This document shows, piece after piece, positions 9,335 through 19,559 of a DNA stretch of 64,000 nt (position 1 is its first letter; each line of letters opens with the position of its first letter). The stretch comes from Trichomonas vaginalis G3 (taxonomy: Eukaryota > Parabasalia > Trichomonadida > Trichomonadidae), in contig NC_067203.1 in assembly GCF_026262505.1 (NCBI RefSeq), positions 4,154,001 to 4,218,000 of the forward strand. The letters are read 5' to 3'. Both the position numbers and the translations under genes were made by a program. The notes under the pieces are model-generated. The model saw nothing but the letters and a program-made list of their open reading frames with translations, did not search any database and had not been told where the DNA came from.

Positions 9335-10692
9335 TTATTCTTTTGCGCCATGTGAAAGAAGAACTTCGACTGTTTCTTTATTATTATTCTTTCTTGCATA
9401 ATAAAGAGCGGTGTATCCATCATTATCTATTTCATTGATATTTGCACCATGTGAAAGAAGAACTTCGACTGTTTCTTTACTATTATTTTCTGCTGCATGA
9501 TGAAGAGCGATTTTTCCATCATTATCTTTTTCATTGATATTTGCACCATATGATAGAAGAAGTTTGGCTATTAATTTATAATTGTACATTGCTGCAATAA
9601 AAAGAGCGGTGTGTCCACTATTATCTTTTTCATTGATATTTGCACCATGTGAAAGTAGAATTTCGGCTATTTCTTTACTACAATTTTCTGTGGCATAATG
9701 AAGAGCGATTTTTCCGTTTTTACCTTTTTCGTTGATATTTGCACCATGTGAAAGAATAAATTCGACTATTTCTTTACTATAATTTTCTGCTGCATAATGA
9801 AGAACTGTGCATCCATATTCATCTTTTTCATTAATATTTGCACCATGTGAAAGAAAATATTCGCTTAAGGATGGTATTTTAAATCTGGTTGAAAAAAGAA
9901 AGCATTTGTTAAAATTATTAGTGCGATCGAAATAAACTAAAAATGATTCAAGATTATGAAACCATTCACAATATCTTAAATCAATCTCTATATTATACTC
10001 ATTCATCAAGAATGTAACAAAATCAATGTTGTGTGAAATAACTGCATAAAACATGCAGTTTTCATTTGGTGTTTTATATTTCAAACATTCACTCAAGATC
10101 TCTTTGTTTCTTCCTAAAAATGAAAATTCTAAACATGTTTCAGTTATTTCTGACTTAAATTTAGTTCTTAATAATTTAAAACAATCAACTGCTCCATGGT
10201 AACAACATAATTCAAGCAATGAATATGCTTTACCCGACCATGGATATAATCTGCTTTCAAGTTATTATACATAATTGCTTTGTAAATTGTATTTTCTGTA
10301 TGAATATCCAGATTTGTTGGTTTAAATTCTTCGAAATCATCAGATTTGTCTAATTTAATTCCATATTCTTTATAAAACATGATGCCTGAAATAATATCAG
10401 AAACTCTGAACTCTTTGATATGAGAATCATCAAATATGAGTTTAACAAGTTTCAAATATGACTTTGTATAGCGATTATTATAAATGATGATATCAAAAAT
10501 ATCATTGATAGCATTTTGGGGTGGATATTTATTTGATTCAATCATTTCTGTTTTGATCATTTTGTAAATTTCGTTTAATTCTTCTTCTTTATCAGTTTTT
10601 AGCTGATACAACGCATTATATGAATCAATGTGGTATTTGTACTTACTTCGCAATTTGCTGTATTTATTTGGATCAATGTCTTGATCGGACAT
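9335..10692 (-). pseudogene. Ankyrin-repeat protein, frame-broken
   Basis: The start chosen is the ATG at 10692 (MSDQDIDPNKY), matching the paralogue at 60231; an in-frame ATG at 10728 would add 12 residues. The helical N-terminal domain is followed, in another frame, by LELCCYHGAVDCF and six or more ankyrin repeats of the form LLSHGANINEKDNDGKTALH. Against the 60231 paralogue about 19 residues are missing at the junction (paralogue: LEKFAFFIEREEFNEDQ...), near 10230-10260, and the frame shifts there, so no single protein is encoded. The role of the family is unknown; ankyrin repeats bind proteins. The mariner element lies immediately downstream. Confidence 0.8.
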
Positions 10693-11018
10693 TAATTTTT
10701 TTGAAAGGAGACATTTGCATTTATCCATATAAATTTTGATTTAAAATTCATTAGGAGAAATAAGTGTCATGCCATATATGCAATAAAACAATAAGTTCAT
10801 AAAAAAAAAGATATACTAAGAATAGAAAAGTTTGAATCAATAAGATTTTCATCCAGAGGCATTTTATCTGGAAATCGACTCTTGAAGCATGTTTTATACA
10901 ATATATTTTATGCCAAGTGATTAGAGCGATTTGTATACATATTTTGATTCAGAATTATCAATTTCCATTAGGATCTTTTAAATTTGGTCGTCTTTTATTC
11001 TTTTATGCTATGTTAAGT

Positions 11019-11026
11019 TCATTTTT
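11019..11026 (+). promoter_or_regulatory. Initiator (Inr) element of the TMEM33-like gene
   Basis: TCATTTTT ends 5 bases before the ATG at 11032 and fits the trichomonad initiator. The 340-base space to the divergent ankyrin locus shows no other recognisable signal. Confidence 0.65.
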
Positions 11027-11031
11027 GAACA

Positions 11032-11748
11032 ATGACAGAAAAACCTGAAAAGCCGGCTCGGGAGAACATCATCAAATCCTTAACTGAAGCACCCAATTAT
11101 TTAACTATTCAAACTGTAGCAAACTTCACCATGTTTGTACTCTCGGCTTTTACGTTTTTGTTTCCATTTAAATTCTCAAAGTTCAGTTTTTGGATAATTG
11201 CAATTTTTGATCTCGGTGTTGGAATTGCATACATCCAACAGCAGGAAAAAATTACATTCGACTTAATTTATCATAATTATTTTTTACATTCTTTTATAAT
11301 CTTGAGTTCATTTGCAAAATACAAAGTTTCTTCACTTTTATTCGTTACATCATTAGTAATTACATACGCAACTGAAGTTTGCAAACTTTTATCTTCAGAA
11401 AAATTCTCGGAAGATCTTCGAAAAATCTCTGAATATGAAAAACCCTATGATAACCAAATTCAATTCTACAAAGCTTGTATTGAAATAGCATGTCCTCTTG
11501 AACTTTTATTGTATTCTGCGTTTTCAAAGAGATCTCAAGGTTATACTCTTGTTCTCATTGAATATCTTATATTAATACTACCGTTCAAGCATTGTCATAA
11601 TGAATTTCATAGACAAGTTTGGAATAAAATTTCTCTACATTTGAATGGAAATGAATACCATGATCTGTTCGTGAGGCCAAAAGCAATCCTCTGGAAAATT
11701 GCAAGGTTCATCATCACTCTTGATGATGGAAAACAAAAAACTGATTAA
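11032..11748 (+). CDS. TMEM33/Pom33-family ER membrane protein
   Basis: A 238-residue protein, close to human TMEM33 (247). Hydrophobic segments lie at about residues 30-47, 50-68, 85-112 and 150-185. The C-terminal half matches the family pattern: a conserved helix pair around NQIQFYKACIEIACPLELLLY (TMEM33: NQQNILKFIACNEIFLMPATVF), then a stretch with FHRQVWNKI and a tail ending FVRPKAILWKIARFI (TMEM33: FVRRLCLQSIAFISRL). TMEM33 and yeast Pom33 shape tubular ER and help place nuclear pores. The assignment rests on remembered family sequence, not a search. It is convergent with the next gene, 62 bases between stops. Confidence 0.62.
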   Translation: MTEKPEKPARENIIKSLTEAPNYLTIQTVANFTMFVLSAFTFLFPFKFSKFSFWIIAIFDLGVGIAYIQQQEKITFDLIYHNYFLHSFIILSSFAKYKVSSLLFVTSLVITYATEVCKLLSSEKFSEDLRKISEYEKPYDNQIQFYKACIEIACPLELLLYSAFSKRSQGYTLVLIEYLILILPFKHCHNEFHRQVWNKISLHLNGNEYHDLFVRPKAILWKIARFIITLDDGKQKTD

Positions 11749-11810
11749 TCAAAAAAAATTATTTGTTTATTTTTGTAAAAAAATGAAATGTACGTAGTTC
11801 TTTTAAATAA

Positions 11811-12350
11811 TTAAACTCTTTTAACGACAAGACCTGCTTCGTTCATTGATTTAATTTTATCAATGATATTTGGAAGGGAATTTTCACGATCTTGACGCCA
11901 GGTAAGAACGGCTGACTTAAAAGGACCTGTATCGCGTCTTGTTACAAGTCCAATTGCTTCGCATGTTGCTAATGAGTATCTGATTTGTTTCAAAGGGAAA
12001 TTGCATTTAGATGAGAGGCTTGCAATGCTTTGATCACTTTCTAGAAGCTCTTTACGGCAAAATTCTATCACTTCTAGGGTAGACTTAAATCCGATCGGTT
12101 TAGATTGGATTTGGCTCGTATAAAAATATCGAATCAAGTTGTATTTCGTTGTTGTTTGTGTAACAAGCTTGTTGGAACGAACAAGTTCGTTGAGAATATT
12201 TTTAAATTCGTCAATAATATTTGTCAAATGATAATTTTTTTTGAAAATATTAAAGATTTGAAGCATTGTCATTAACTGGTATGGTGCGTAATCTTGAGTT
12301 ATTGATTTAAATGTCTTCAAAGCTAAATCAGATAGTGAAATTTGTTCCAT
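11811..12350 (-). CDS. Unrecognised protein with possible winged-helix fold
   Basis: A 179-residue, soluble, helix-rich protein. Two stretches, about residues 8-75 and 88-150, have the alternation of three helices and a short hairpin seen in winged-helix domains; the second reads SDQSIASLSSKCNFPLKQIRYSLATCEAIGLVTRR. No signal peptide or membrane segment is visible. I cannot name the family. A small transcription or chromatin factor is one possibility. The start is the only in-frame ATG near the beginning; no clear initiator lies upstream. Confidence 0.6.
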   Translation of the reverse strand: MEQISLSDLALKTFKSITQDYAPYQLMTMLQIFNIFKKNYHLTNIIDEFKNILNELVRSNKLVTQTTTKYNLIRYFYTSQIQSKPIGFKSTLEVIEFCRKELLESDQSIASLSSKCNFPLKQIRYSLATCEAIGLVTRRDTGPFKSAVLTWRQDRENSLPNIIDKIKSMNEAGLVVKRV

Positions 12351-12476
12351 AAAAACCGAAATTTAATCATTGCATCAATTTGTCACTTTTATTACTCAAT
12401 GGATTTTTCAAAAATGATCGGCTGATCGTTTGTTGCTTTTTTGCGAAAATATATCTGTATGTGTTCGATTGTACTT

Positions 12477-13751
12477 AAGGGTTTCGTTTTGCGAAAAAAA
12501 CGTACAATACGCAATTTCGCTAAAAAAACATTTAGCTAGCAATTTCGACCTTTGACTCCACTCAAGACGTCACTTTTTTAATTTTGCGGTATCATATTTT
12601 TGGAAAATCTTTATGAATATTATATAAAAAGTCTCTTTAATATCTATATTTCATATTTTTATCGATTTTTAAGGTTTTTGCGAAAAGTATTCAATTATTT
12701 TTGCTATTTGGTCGGGTAAATGTCAGATTTGCGACATTTTCTGATATGATATTCAGATTCTACGTTGATAATAATGCTTATAGAATCCTCTTGCTATTGT
12801 GTCAAAATTGCGAAACCGATAGCAAAAATATCTCGCAATATCAAAATTGAGATATTGAGTGAATTATGCATTATAGAGATTAAAAATCTGATTTGTGAAA
12901 ACATCTCATCAGTTTCTAGCTAATTCAAAAATCTTTACTATCTTATTCGATTAAAATGAAAAGGGAATAGTTTCATTATGCTTTAAATGACAGCCTTATA
13001 ATATAATCATAGTTTTCGCTCAATATGCAGCATTTTTTTTTCGAAATCTATGGTCAATATCCTAAATACTGATTGCTTTGCATTCATATCTCTTACATTT
13101 TCTATACCCACATCACTATTCATTGCTATTCCTATCTTTTTCATTTTTGTTTGTTTCTCATAATTTCTTAAAAAACATGATAACTTGATATTTGTAAATA
13201 TCATACTTTATAACGTAAATAAGAACTTGACCTATTAAGAAAAGCAGTAATGAAAAGAAAATCTGAAATTCATAAAAATTACAAGTTTCTGATGACAATT
13301 AGCTTAATTAAACCAGGTACAAGATTATATAATTGTATTTTCTATCCAATTATCCATATAATATCTTATCCAGAAAAAATAACTTGATCAATACCAAATG
13401 ATTTTTTAACTAGTAAATAAAGTATTTTCTTTACACACACATTGTATATCATAGTTTTTTTTTGGTTTCGCAAAACATCCAAAAACAAATATGCTATAAA
13501 AGTGACAATTTTAGCAAAACGAAACCCTTATGATATGTTTTCAAAAATCATATTTTCAATCTGTATAATGCATAATTCACCAAATGTCTCATTTTTGATA
13601 TTGCGAGATATTTTTGCTATCGGTTTCGCAATTTTGACACAATAGCAAGAGGGTTCTATAAGCATGACTATCGAATTTTTTTTTAGGTTTCGCAAAACAA
13701 CCAAAAATTAATTAGCTATAAAAGTGACAATTTTAGCAAAACGAAACCCTT
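12477..13751. mobile_element. Non-autonomous inverted-repeat DNA element with 9-bp target duplication (Mutator-like candidate)
   Basis: A 1275-bp element begins AAGGGTTTCGTTTTGC and ends with its exact reverse complement. Direct repeats ATTGTACTT flank it perfectly at 12468-12476 and 13752-13760. Further in, the arms pair over a long stretch: the sequence around 12795-12880 (TTGCTATTGTGTCAAAATTG onwards) recurs inverted at about 13565-13650. The right end also carries a second, internal copy of its terminal 80 bases at about 13450-13531. There is no transposase frame. A 9-bp duplication with long inverted arms is typical of Mutator-like elements, which are known from Trichomonas vaginalis; the superfamily is therefore inferred from structure alone. 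Confidence 0.85.
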
Positions 13752-14130
13752 ATTGTACTTGATATTTTACGTACAAAACCAACACTTTTGTGGTGTTGAT
13801 TTTGGTTCAAATCTAGTCTGTTGAAATTTTTATTAGAATTCAATACTCTACACTTAAATTTTTATTCCTTTTATAAAACGTATGAATTATTGTTCAGTAT
13901 CATTTCGATATCCACGATACCATAACCTTGATTTGTGAATAATCAAAAATTCAATTTTATTTTATTGATAATATGATTATGCGTTATGTCCTAGATGTAA
14001 TGGATAAATCCTATTTGAAAATTTGAATGACCACTCGTGGAGTGCATAATCATTAATAAATGAAAAAAGATCAAATATACGATTTTTATTAATAAAAGGA
14101 TGATGAAAAGATTGTGAATTGAATACATTC

Positions 14131-14138
14131 TCAATTTA
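14131..14138 (+). promoter_or_regulatory. Possible initiator of the Myb gene
   Basis: TCAATTTA lies 11 bases before the ATG at 14150. The A instead of a pyrimidine after TCA makes it an imperfect match to the trichomonad initiator. No better candidate is nearby. Confidence 0.4.
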
Positions 14139-14149
14139 GACTGAAGCGA

Positions 14150-14620
14150 ATGACTGGTAAAGTTGTTCATAGATTTACCAGAGAAGATGATGAAATTATA
14201 CTCAAATATTATGCTAAGTATCCTAATGATAAGGAGAGGGCGTTGAACTCTATTTTACGCATAATTGGAGAAAATCATAAACCAAGATCAATTGAAGAAA
14301 GATACAAAGGTTTTTTAAGCAAAGATATGTCACCGTTTACACCTGAAGAAGATCAAACAATACTCGAAGTACATAAAACCTATAAAAATAAGTGGTGTTT
14401 TATAGCAAAGTTTTTAAGTAAAAACAGATCAGGAGATCAGGTAAAGATTCGGTATTTCCAGTTGGTACGAGAAAAAATGAAAAAAGCAAAGAAGACTAAA
14501 AAGCAACCACCTCCAAAGAAAGAAAAGCCTCCCGTATTTGAATTTCCAAGGGTCCCCCGTATTGAGGATCTTATGGTACATCATCCACAAAATCAAGATC
14601 CATCCTCAAGGACTATATAA
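14150..14620 (+). CDS. Two-repeat Myb-like DNA-binding protein
   Basis: A 156-residue protein with two Myb/SANT repeats. Repeat one is at about residues 8-55 (FTREDDEIILKYYAKYP through PRSIEERYKGF), repeat two at about 60-107 (FTPEEDQTILEVHKTYKNKW through DQVKIRYFQLV). The helix-turn-helix pattern is clear though some canonical tryptophans are replaced by F, Y or I, as is common in trichomonad Myb proteins. A basic stretch KKAKKTKKQPPPKKEKPP follows and may be a nuclear localisation signal. The short tail is Pro-rich. Trichomonads have a large Myb family, some members of which bind promoter elements; the target of this one cannot be told. Confidence 0.88.
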   Translation: MTGKVVHRFTREDDEIILKYYAKYPNDKERALNSILRIIGENHKPRSIEERYKGFLSKDMSPFTPEEDQTILEVHKTYKNKWCFIAKFLSKNRSGDQVKIRYFQLVREKMKKAKKTKKQPPPKKEKPPVFEFPRVPRIEDLMVHHPQNQDPSSRTI

Positions 14621-15252
14621 TATACAATTATAGACTGAATGATACATTCATTTATAGATTTTTGCTTGACCATTTATTGATCAGGCTATTGCTTTGTTAT
14701 ATATATAAACGATTTTGTATTATATGAACCTCAATAATTTTTGACTAATTACGTTAAAACATATCAAAATCATTAAAGTATTGCGCGTTGAGTATCAAAT
14801 CATTTGATAATTGAAGCTAACTTCTTTTTATTGTTTGATAACGTATCTAATTTAAATTATAGAATATCGCTAATATAATCTGAATGTTTGAAGGAACGGT
14901 GAACTATTTCAGCATCACTGACTTCTTCAAAAAATTCACAATTTTCAAAATCTAAAGAATTTCATGATTAATATTAAAAAAACTTATATTTACCTAAAAT
15001 TAATGGCTTTCGTGTATTTTAAATTTTGCGTTTTTCCCCAAATTTTTTCGATTTTTCATTTTTTAATATTCATTTTATAATTTTTCAGATTATTTTTTTT
15101 TAATTTTGAATTTTTTTTGGAAAATAATTGTTGAGTATATAGAGCATATTATATAAGCTAATATCATTTGTAAGGAAAAATCCGAAATATACCATGTTTT
15201 AAATTTTTCTGTAAAAAAAAATCAGACGGACACAAAAAACCAAAAATTTAGA
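14621..15252. other. AT-rich intergenic stretch, nothing recognised
   Basis: Very AT-rich with long T and A runs. I see no reading frame, paired repeat or initiator-like motif that I would defend; the following gene starts without a clear TCA-type initiator. Confidence 0.6.
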
Positions 15253-15681
15253 ATGCAGTACAAAAACCTTTGTGTAGGACCAAACGGTGCAACAGTTTAT
15301 GAGTTTTCATCTCAATATCACCACGAGAGTCGTGCTCTTAATATTTTATTACGCGATCCAACATTTGTTTGGTTCAGTAGCTATTATCAGAGTCTTCCAC
15401 AGCATCTCACATTGAAATTCGACAAGCAATATAACATTCGTCGTGTTGGTCTTTATCTTCATGGTGAAAACAACCAAAATCCAAAAGAAATAGAATTCCT
15501 CCTTGGAACAGATCCAAAAGACATGAAAGTTGTTAAACACGTTACACTTGAACATAGAGCCGGTGAACACTTCTTCGATCTTGATCAGCCAGTTCCTGCT
15601 GAATATATTACAGTTAGATGCCTTGAGAATTTTGGAGGTTCTGGCGTCTGCATTTCAAAGATGTACGCTTTCTGCGTCTAA
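15253..15681 (+). CDS. Small galactose-binding-like (F5/8C, discoidin fold) domain protein
   Basis: A 142-residue single-domain protein. The order 'short strand, conserved loss-or-gain loop with W (TFVWFSS), LTLKFDKQYNIRRVGLYL, a strand-rich middle (EIEFLLGTD), then YITVRCLENFGGSGVCISKMYAF' is the pattern of the jelly-roll beta-sandwich found in discoidin/F5-8C domains, and in small intracellular relatives such as IFT25, NR2C2AP and the N-terminus of CEP104 or XRCC1. No signal peptide is present, so an intracellular role is likely. I cannot choose between these families; given the flagellar genes nearby, IFT25 or CEP104-like relatives are worth testing. Codon use is good and the frame is uninterrupted. 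Confidence 0.65.
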   Translation: MQYKNLCVGPNGATVYEFSSQYHHESRALNILLRDPTFVWFSSYYQSLPQHLTLKFDKQYNIRRVGLYLHGENNQNPKEIEFLLGTDPKDMKVVKHVTLEHRAGEHFFDLDQPVPAEYITVRCLENFGGSGVCISKMYAFCV

Positions 15682-15944
15682 GCTCTTTTTTTATATACAT
15701 ATTCCTAGATCTTTTACCATATTTTAGATAAAGTATTTTTTATAAAATTTATTACTCAAATAGTTCTTTTGCAACATGTTTTGTAGCTTAAGTAATGTAT
15801 CGTTTGATTGAAAGCTCTGATTATTGAAATTTCTTAAATTTCATAACATTTAAGTATAATTATTGTAACATATTCATAACAATAATGATTTATGAGTATT
15901 TGAAAAGATTGGCCCATTACAAAAAAAAATTTTGATACACAATT

Positions 15945-16676
15945 TTATTGGTTTGGTTCTTGGGCAGCCGCACCTTCTTCGGCTTGCTCTTCTTCTTCAT
16001 CGCCTACACCGAGCATTTCGCCAAAAGCAAGTGCAACAGCTGCGGCATATTTATGGCGTTCAGCGTCTGGTAATTTCGGTATTTGATCCTTCAATTCCAT
16101 CATGATGCTAAGAGCTTGATCGAAGTTCTCGCATTCTGGGTCATTTGATTTAAGTAATGCGACCATTTGCTCAATTCTTTGTTCCATTCTTGGTTTGCCT
16201 GCTGACATCTTAATCGGCCAATCAACAAGTTCTAATGATTCCATAATACGTGTACCTGCTGGTTGCTGTTCCTCATCTAAAAGAGATGAGCGTGCTTTTC
16301 CAGAACGGAAATTCTTTAATTCTTCTTCAATTGTAGACATTCTGATATTTATTACTTCTGCCATTGATTCTACTTCCCAATCAGAAATTTTCGCTGGAAC
16401 TTCTTCTTGGTCACCATCTTCAAGGACTCTTAAAATGAGTCTGAGCTCACAATCTTGGAATTTTTCAGCATTTGGAGGCATCATATCAACGAATCTGGCA
16501 AAACCTACCCAAATAACTGCAACAGGTTTGTTCTTATAATTCATATCAACTTTAATTTCGCATTCAAAGTACTTGTTTTTGATAGGGATTGTTTCTCCAT
16601 CGGTTGTGATGGCTGTAATGAAGTCTTGCATTGGAGCATAATCGCCAATAGGAATAATACAAAGCTTGTTCGACAT
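15945..16676 (-). CDS. AAGAB/p34-like adaptor assembly chaperone
   Basis: A 243-residue protein. The C-terminal region (about 185-230) reads NFDQALSIMMELKDQIPKLP then ERHKYAAAVALAFGEMLGVGDEEEE. This matches the end of human AAGAB/p34 (F..LFSKLKEMKDKAATLP, then EQRKxHAEKVAKAFWMAIGGD). The N-terminal part (1-110) is compatible with the degenerate small-GTPase-like fold of that family; no P-loop is visible, as expected. AAGAB guides assembly of AP-1 and AP-2 clathrin adaptors in the cytosol. The tail is acidic (DEEEEQAEEGAAA). The start is the first ATG. Not confirmed by a search. Confidence 0.65.
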   Translation of the reverse strand: MSNKLCIIPIGDYAPMQDFITAITTDGETIPIKNKYFECEIKVDMNYKNKPVAVIWVGFARFVDMMPPNAEKFQDCELRLILRVLEDGDQEEVPAKISDWEVESMAEVINIRMSTIEEELKNFRSGKARSSLLDEEQQPAGTRIMESLELVDWPIKMSAGKPRMEQRIEQMVALLKSNDPECENFDQALSIMMELKDQIPKLPDAERHKYAAAVALAFGEMLGVGDEEEEQAEEGAAAQEPNQ

Positions 16677-17183
16677 TTGTTTTTTGAATGCTATCCCCCT
16701 AAATAAAATTAGACCATCCCCCTATTTCAGAATACTTGGGGAATACGAAACTCATTTCATATACTTACACATGAAACAAATGTATTTTTTTGTTGTTGGC
16801 TTGACCAAGAAACAAATAATGCTAAAAATATCGATAGAAAATGACCTTTCTATCTATTGGCTAATGTAAAATATACATACATTCTCCAGATGTATGAATA
16901 GGCGACCACAATATGCAATTTCTCTTAGGTATTAACGAAATTGAATTTCAATAACTATGATTTATATTCAATTCATATTTATATCTATTTGTAATCACGT
17001 AAATTTTTGGGGCCTTATGTGGATTTGTAAAAATTTTAAAGTTAATAACAAAACATTTATAAAAATGGAATTATACAGGATAAAAATTGAAATTTGTAAC
17101 ATAAAATCTACAACCAATCTCTGCATCGCAGTAAAGGTAAGAAAATTGCTAAGATGTAAAATTTTCGATTAAGTCATTTAAAC
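16677..17183. other. Intergenic stretch, nothing recognised
   Basis: About 500 AT-rich bases between the start of the AAGAB-like gene and the stop of the SmD3 gene. Short open frames here lack family features and look like chance. I see no repeats or RNA gene. Confidence 0.6.
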
Positions 17184-17522
17184 TTACTTTGATTGTTTTC
17201 GTACTTTAACTGTCATGAATGTTCTTCTTAACTTACCACTGTATTTCTTTTTAACTTCAGTTTCTCCAGTTTTGAATAATCTTGCATTAAGAAGCATTTC
17301 TGGGAGATCAAAATAAAGAATGTTGGATCCTCGAACATATGTTTTATCGAACTTTATTTGTTGTCCGTCTTTCTGAGTGTGAACAACATTAGTCAACCAA
17401 CAGTTCATGTTGTCTTCCACATATTTTAGGGTGCCTCGATATGAGTCACCTGTGTTTAGATGGATTTCAACAACAAAATTCGTTGCTTCATGAAGAAGTT
17501 TTATTGGAATTCCGTTCGACAT
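17184..17522 (-). CDS. SmD3: Small nuclear ribonucleoprotein SmD3
   Basis: A 112-residue Sm-fold protein. Sm1 motif: IPIKLLHEATNFVVEIHLNT then GDSYRGTLKYVEDNMNCWLTNV. Sm2 motif: YVRGSNILYFDLPEMLLNA. The phrases GVPIK(V/L)LHEA, EDNMNC and RGS(K/N)I are those of SmD3 rather than the other Sm proteins. The C-terminal basic tail replaces the usual RG-rich tail. It should form part of the heptameric Sm ring on U snRNAs in the nucleus. Spliceosomal components are kept in trichomonads although introns are rare. Length is close to human SmD3 (126). Confidence 0.92.
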   Translation of the reverse strand: MSNGIPIKLLHEATNFVVEIHLNTGDSYRGTLKYVEDNMNCWLTNVVHTQKDGQQIKFDKTYVRGSNILYFDLPEMLLNARLFKTGETEVKKKYSGKLRRTFMTVKVRKQSK

Positions 17523-17952
17523 AATTTTGAGAAAAAAAAGGTTTTCACTTCGTCAAATTTGTGAATTTGACTCTTTTCCCTGAATCACTAGATTTAGCAT
17601 CAAAATATTTTACATTTTTTTACATATATTACTTTCAAAATTACTCAATATATATAGGAAATTTTTCAGAATCAAGATAGTACTATATTCTTTTTTGTTC
17701 TAAAGATTATTTATGATTTGTTTTTCCATAAATATCATGAAGAATATATAAAGTTGAGCCAGTTTCATGATATATTTAAATATTATAAATCAAGTTTTAG
17801 TGGAAGTTTTTATTTTATTTTTGTTGTTGGAGACAAATGTCAGGAATACCACTTTCGTGCAGACTTACAAAAAGGTTCCTCAGATCTTTTTTTTCAGTCT
17901 ATACATATGAACTTTTTCCTGATGTTCAATTCTATAATTTAATTGAAAATCT
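17523..17952. other. Intergenic stretch with a possible BTB-like fragment
   Basis: Mostly AT-rich. A plus-strand frame at 17718-17942 contains FYFIFVVGDKCQEYHFRADL, which resembles the start of a BTB/POZ domain (F-x-F-x-V-G-D-K-E-Y-x-x-H). The rest of the 74 residues does not continue the domain, so it may be a relic or chance. Confidence 0.3.
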
Positions 17953-19245
17953 TCAATATTTTTCCGTAAAGTCATTGGACGAATAAAAACCACGTTCTTC
18001 ACTATATTTTATTTCATCAGGTCTGTAATAGCTTAAACTCCCGAGATAGGGCGACCATTCAATATTTAAAATTTGGCTAATATATTTCTTTACAAAATTG
18101 TTATTGTTATTAGATGGTACGCAATCAAAAGGATTTTTACCATAATTATCTTTTGCATTCATACTTAGATTAAAAGTAGAGTAGAGATATTTGATGACCT
18201 CAACATCAGTATTCAGAGCTGCATAATGAAGAATTGTATGATTGTTATTATCTTTTGCATAAAGATCGATGTTTGAAAAAGATAAGAGGTATTTAACCAT
18301 ATTTAAATCTCTTCTTTTGGCTGCATAATGAAGAACTGTCATTCCAGAGTTTGCTTTTTCATTAATATTGATCTTTGGTTTTGAACAAATAAAATGAAGA
18401 ATGTTTGTATCATTTACAAAAGCTGCATAATGTAGAGCTGTTTTTCCTGCGTTGTTTTTTGCATTAATATTAAATTTTTTTATTAAACAAATGTAATAAA
18501 TACTTTGGAGATCTTTATTCTTTATTGCATGATGTAGAATTGTTTCACCAGACATATCTTTGGCATTAATATCAATATTTGGACGCGAACAGAGATATTG
18601 GAGACAATCGTTGTATTGATTTTGAATTGCATAATGCAGAGCTGAATTTTCATATGAATCTTTTGCATTAAGATCAATGTTTCTTGTAGAACAAAGATAT
18701 TTTAGTAATTTGAGATTATTTTCATAAACCGCATGATGAAGACATGTCTTTCCATTCTCATCTTTCACATTAATGTATCCATACTCAGACACCAGATTTA
18801 AAGTGTTTTGATCATTATCTTCTGATGCAAGCCTTAGAACTGCGTAAATTTTCTCAAAATCAGCAGCATTTTTATTATATTTCAATATTCTCGATTGATA
18901 GTTTCCAATTTTTGCTTTATCACGTGAATTTTCTCTTTTTAAATATGTGCAAATATTGTGAATTATTTTGATGTTAAAAATTCTTGAAATAGTTTCCAAT
19001 AAACCAATTGCCAATTCAACGTTTTCAAGCGCACCAATCTGAGAATGTTGTAGGATACATAATGCTTCTGAAATGTTAAATTTATTACTTATGATTTCAA
19101 ATATTGTATTAAATTGTTTTGGCGATAAAACGCAAAGGTCCAAGATCTTCGTGAGTTCCGGGATCGTTCTCATCCCAATGAAATCTTCGTCATTGTACCA
19201 ATTACAAACTGTTCTAGCATACGAATCATAATCAATTGATGCCAT
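17953..19245 (-). CDS. Ankyrin-repeat protein
   Basis: A 430-residue protein started at the ATG at 19245 (MASIDYDSY). A helical N-terminal region (1-150) contains the trichomonad-type segment 'LCVLSPKQFNTIFEIISNKFNISEALCILQHS'-like pattern (described in pieces: SPKQFNTIFEIIS, then SEALCILQHS). Seven to eight ankyrin repeats follow from about residue 163 to 400, each with the core DxxGKTxLHHAV or AxNNAGKTALHYAA and the unusual turn (S/N)xxNIDLNAKD. It is the only ankyrin gene in the window without a frameshift. No signal peptide or membrane segment. Ankyrin repeats bind protein partners; the partner is unknown. Confidence 0.88.
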   Translation of the reverse strand: MASIDYDSYARTVCNWYNDEDFIGMRTIPELTKILDLCVLSPKQFNTIFEIISNKFNISEALCILQHSQIGALENVELAIGLLETISRIFNIKIIHNICTYLKRENSRDKAKIGNYQSRILKYNKNAADFEKIYAVLRLASEDNDQNTLNLVSEYGYINVKDENGKTCLHHAVYENNLKLLKYLCSTRNIDLNAKDSYENSALHYAIQNQYNDCLQYLCSRPNIDINAKDMSGETILHHAIKNKDLQSIYYICLIKKFNINAKNNAGKTALHYAAFVNDTNILHFICSKPKININEKANSGMTVLHYAAKRRDLNMVKYLLSFSNIDLYAKDNNNHTILHYAALNTDVEVIKYLYSTFNLSMNAKDNYGKNPFDCVPSNNNNNFVKKYISQILNIEWSPYLGSLSYYRPDEIKYSEERGFYSSNDFTEKY

Positions 19246-19559
19246 CAAAATTTCAAAATTTAGAATGTTATGGCATTTTTTTTACTTCGCAAAATAACCT
19301 TTAAAATAGAGAAAATAGGATTAACATATGTTCATATTCAAGTTCTTGAGGAGCTTTCGGGAAAGTGAAGTGAAAGTTATTTAAAAACCATCAAATTTCA
19401 AGGAGATGTTTTTTTCCCTCCTCATATGATTTACTTATATGAATATGATAATAAGATTCAATTTCAATCAGTACTTTAGTTTTTATTAAAATCTTCCATC
19501 AGATATAAGAGAGTTGGACTAATTCTCAGCAAAATCACTCCAAATCCACAAAGGAATTT

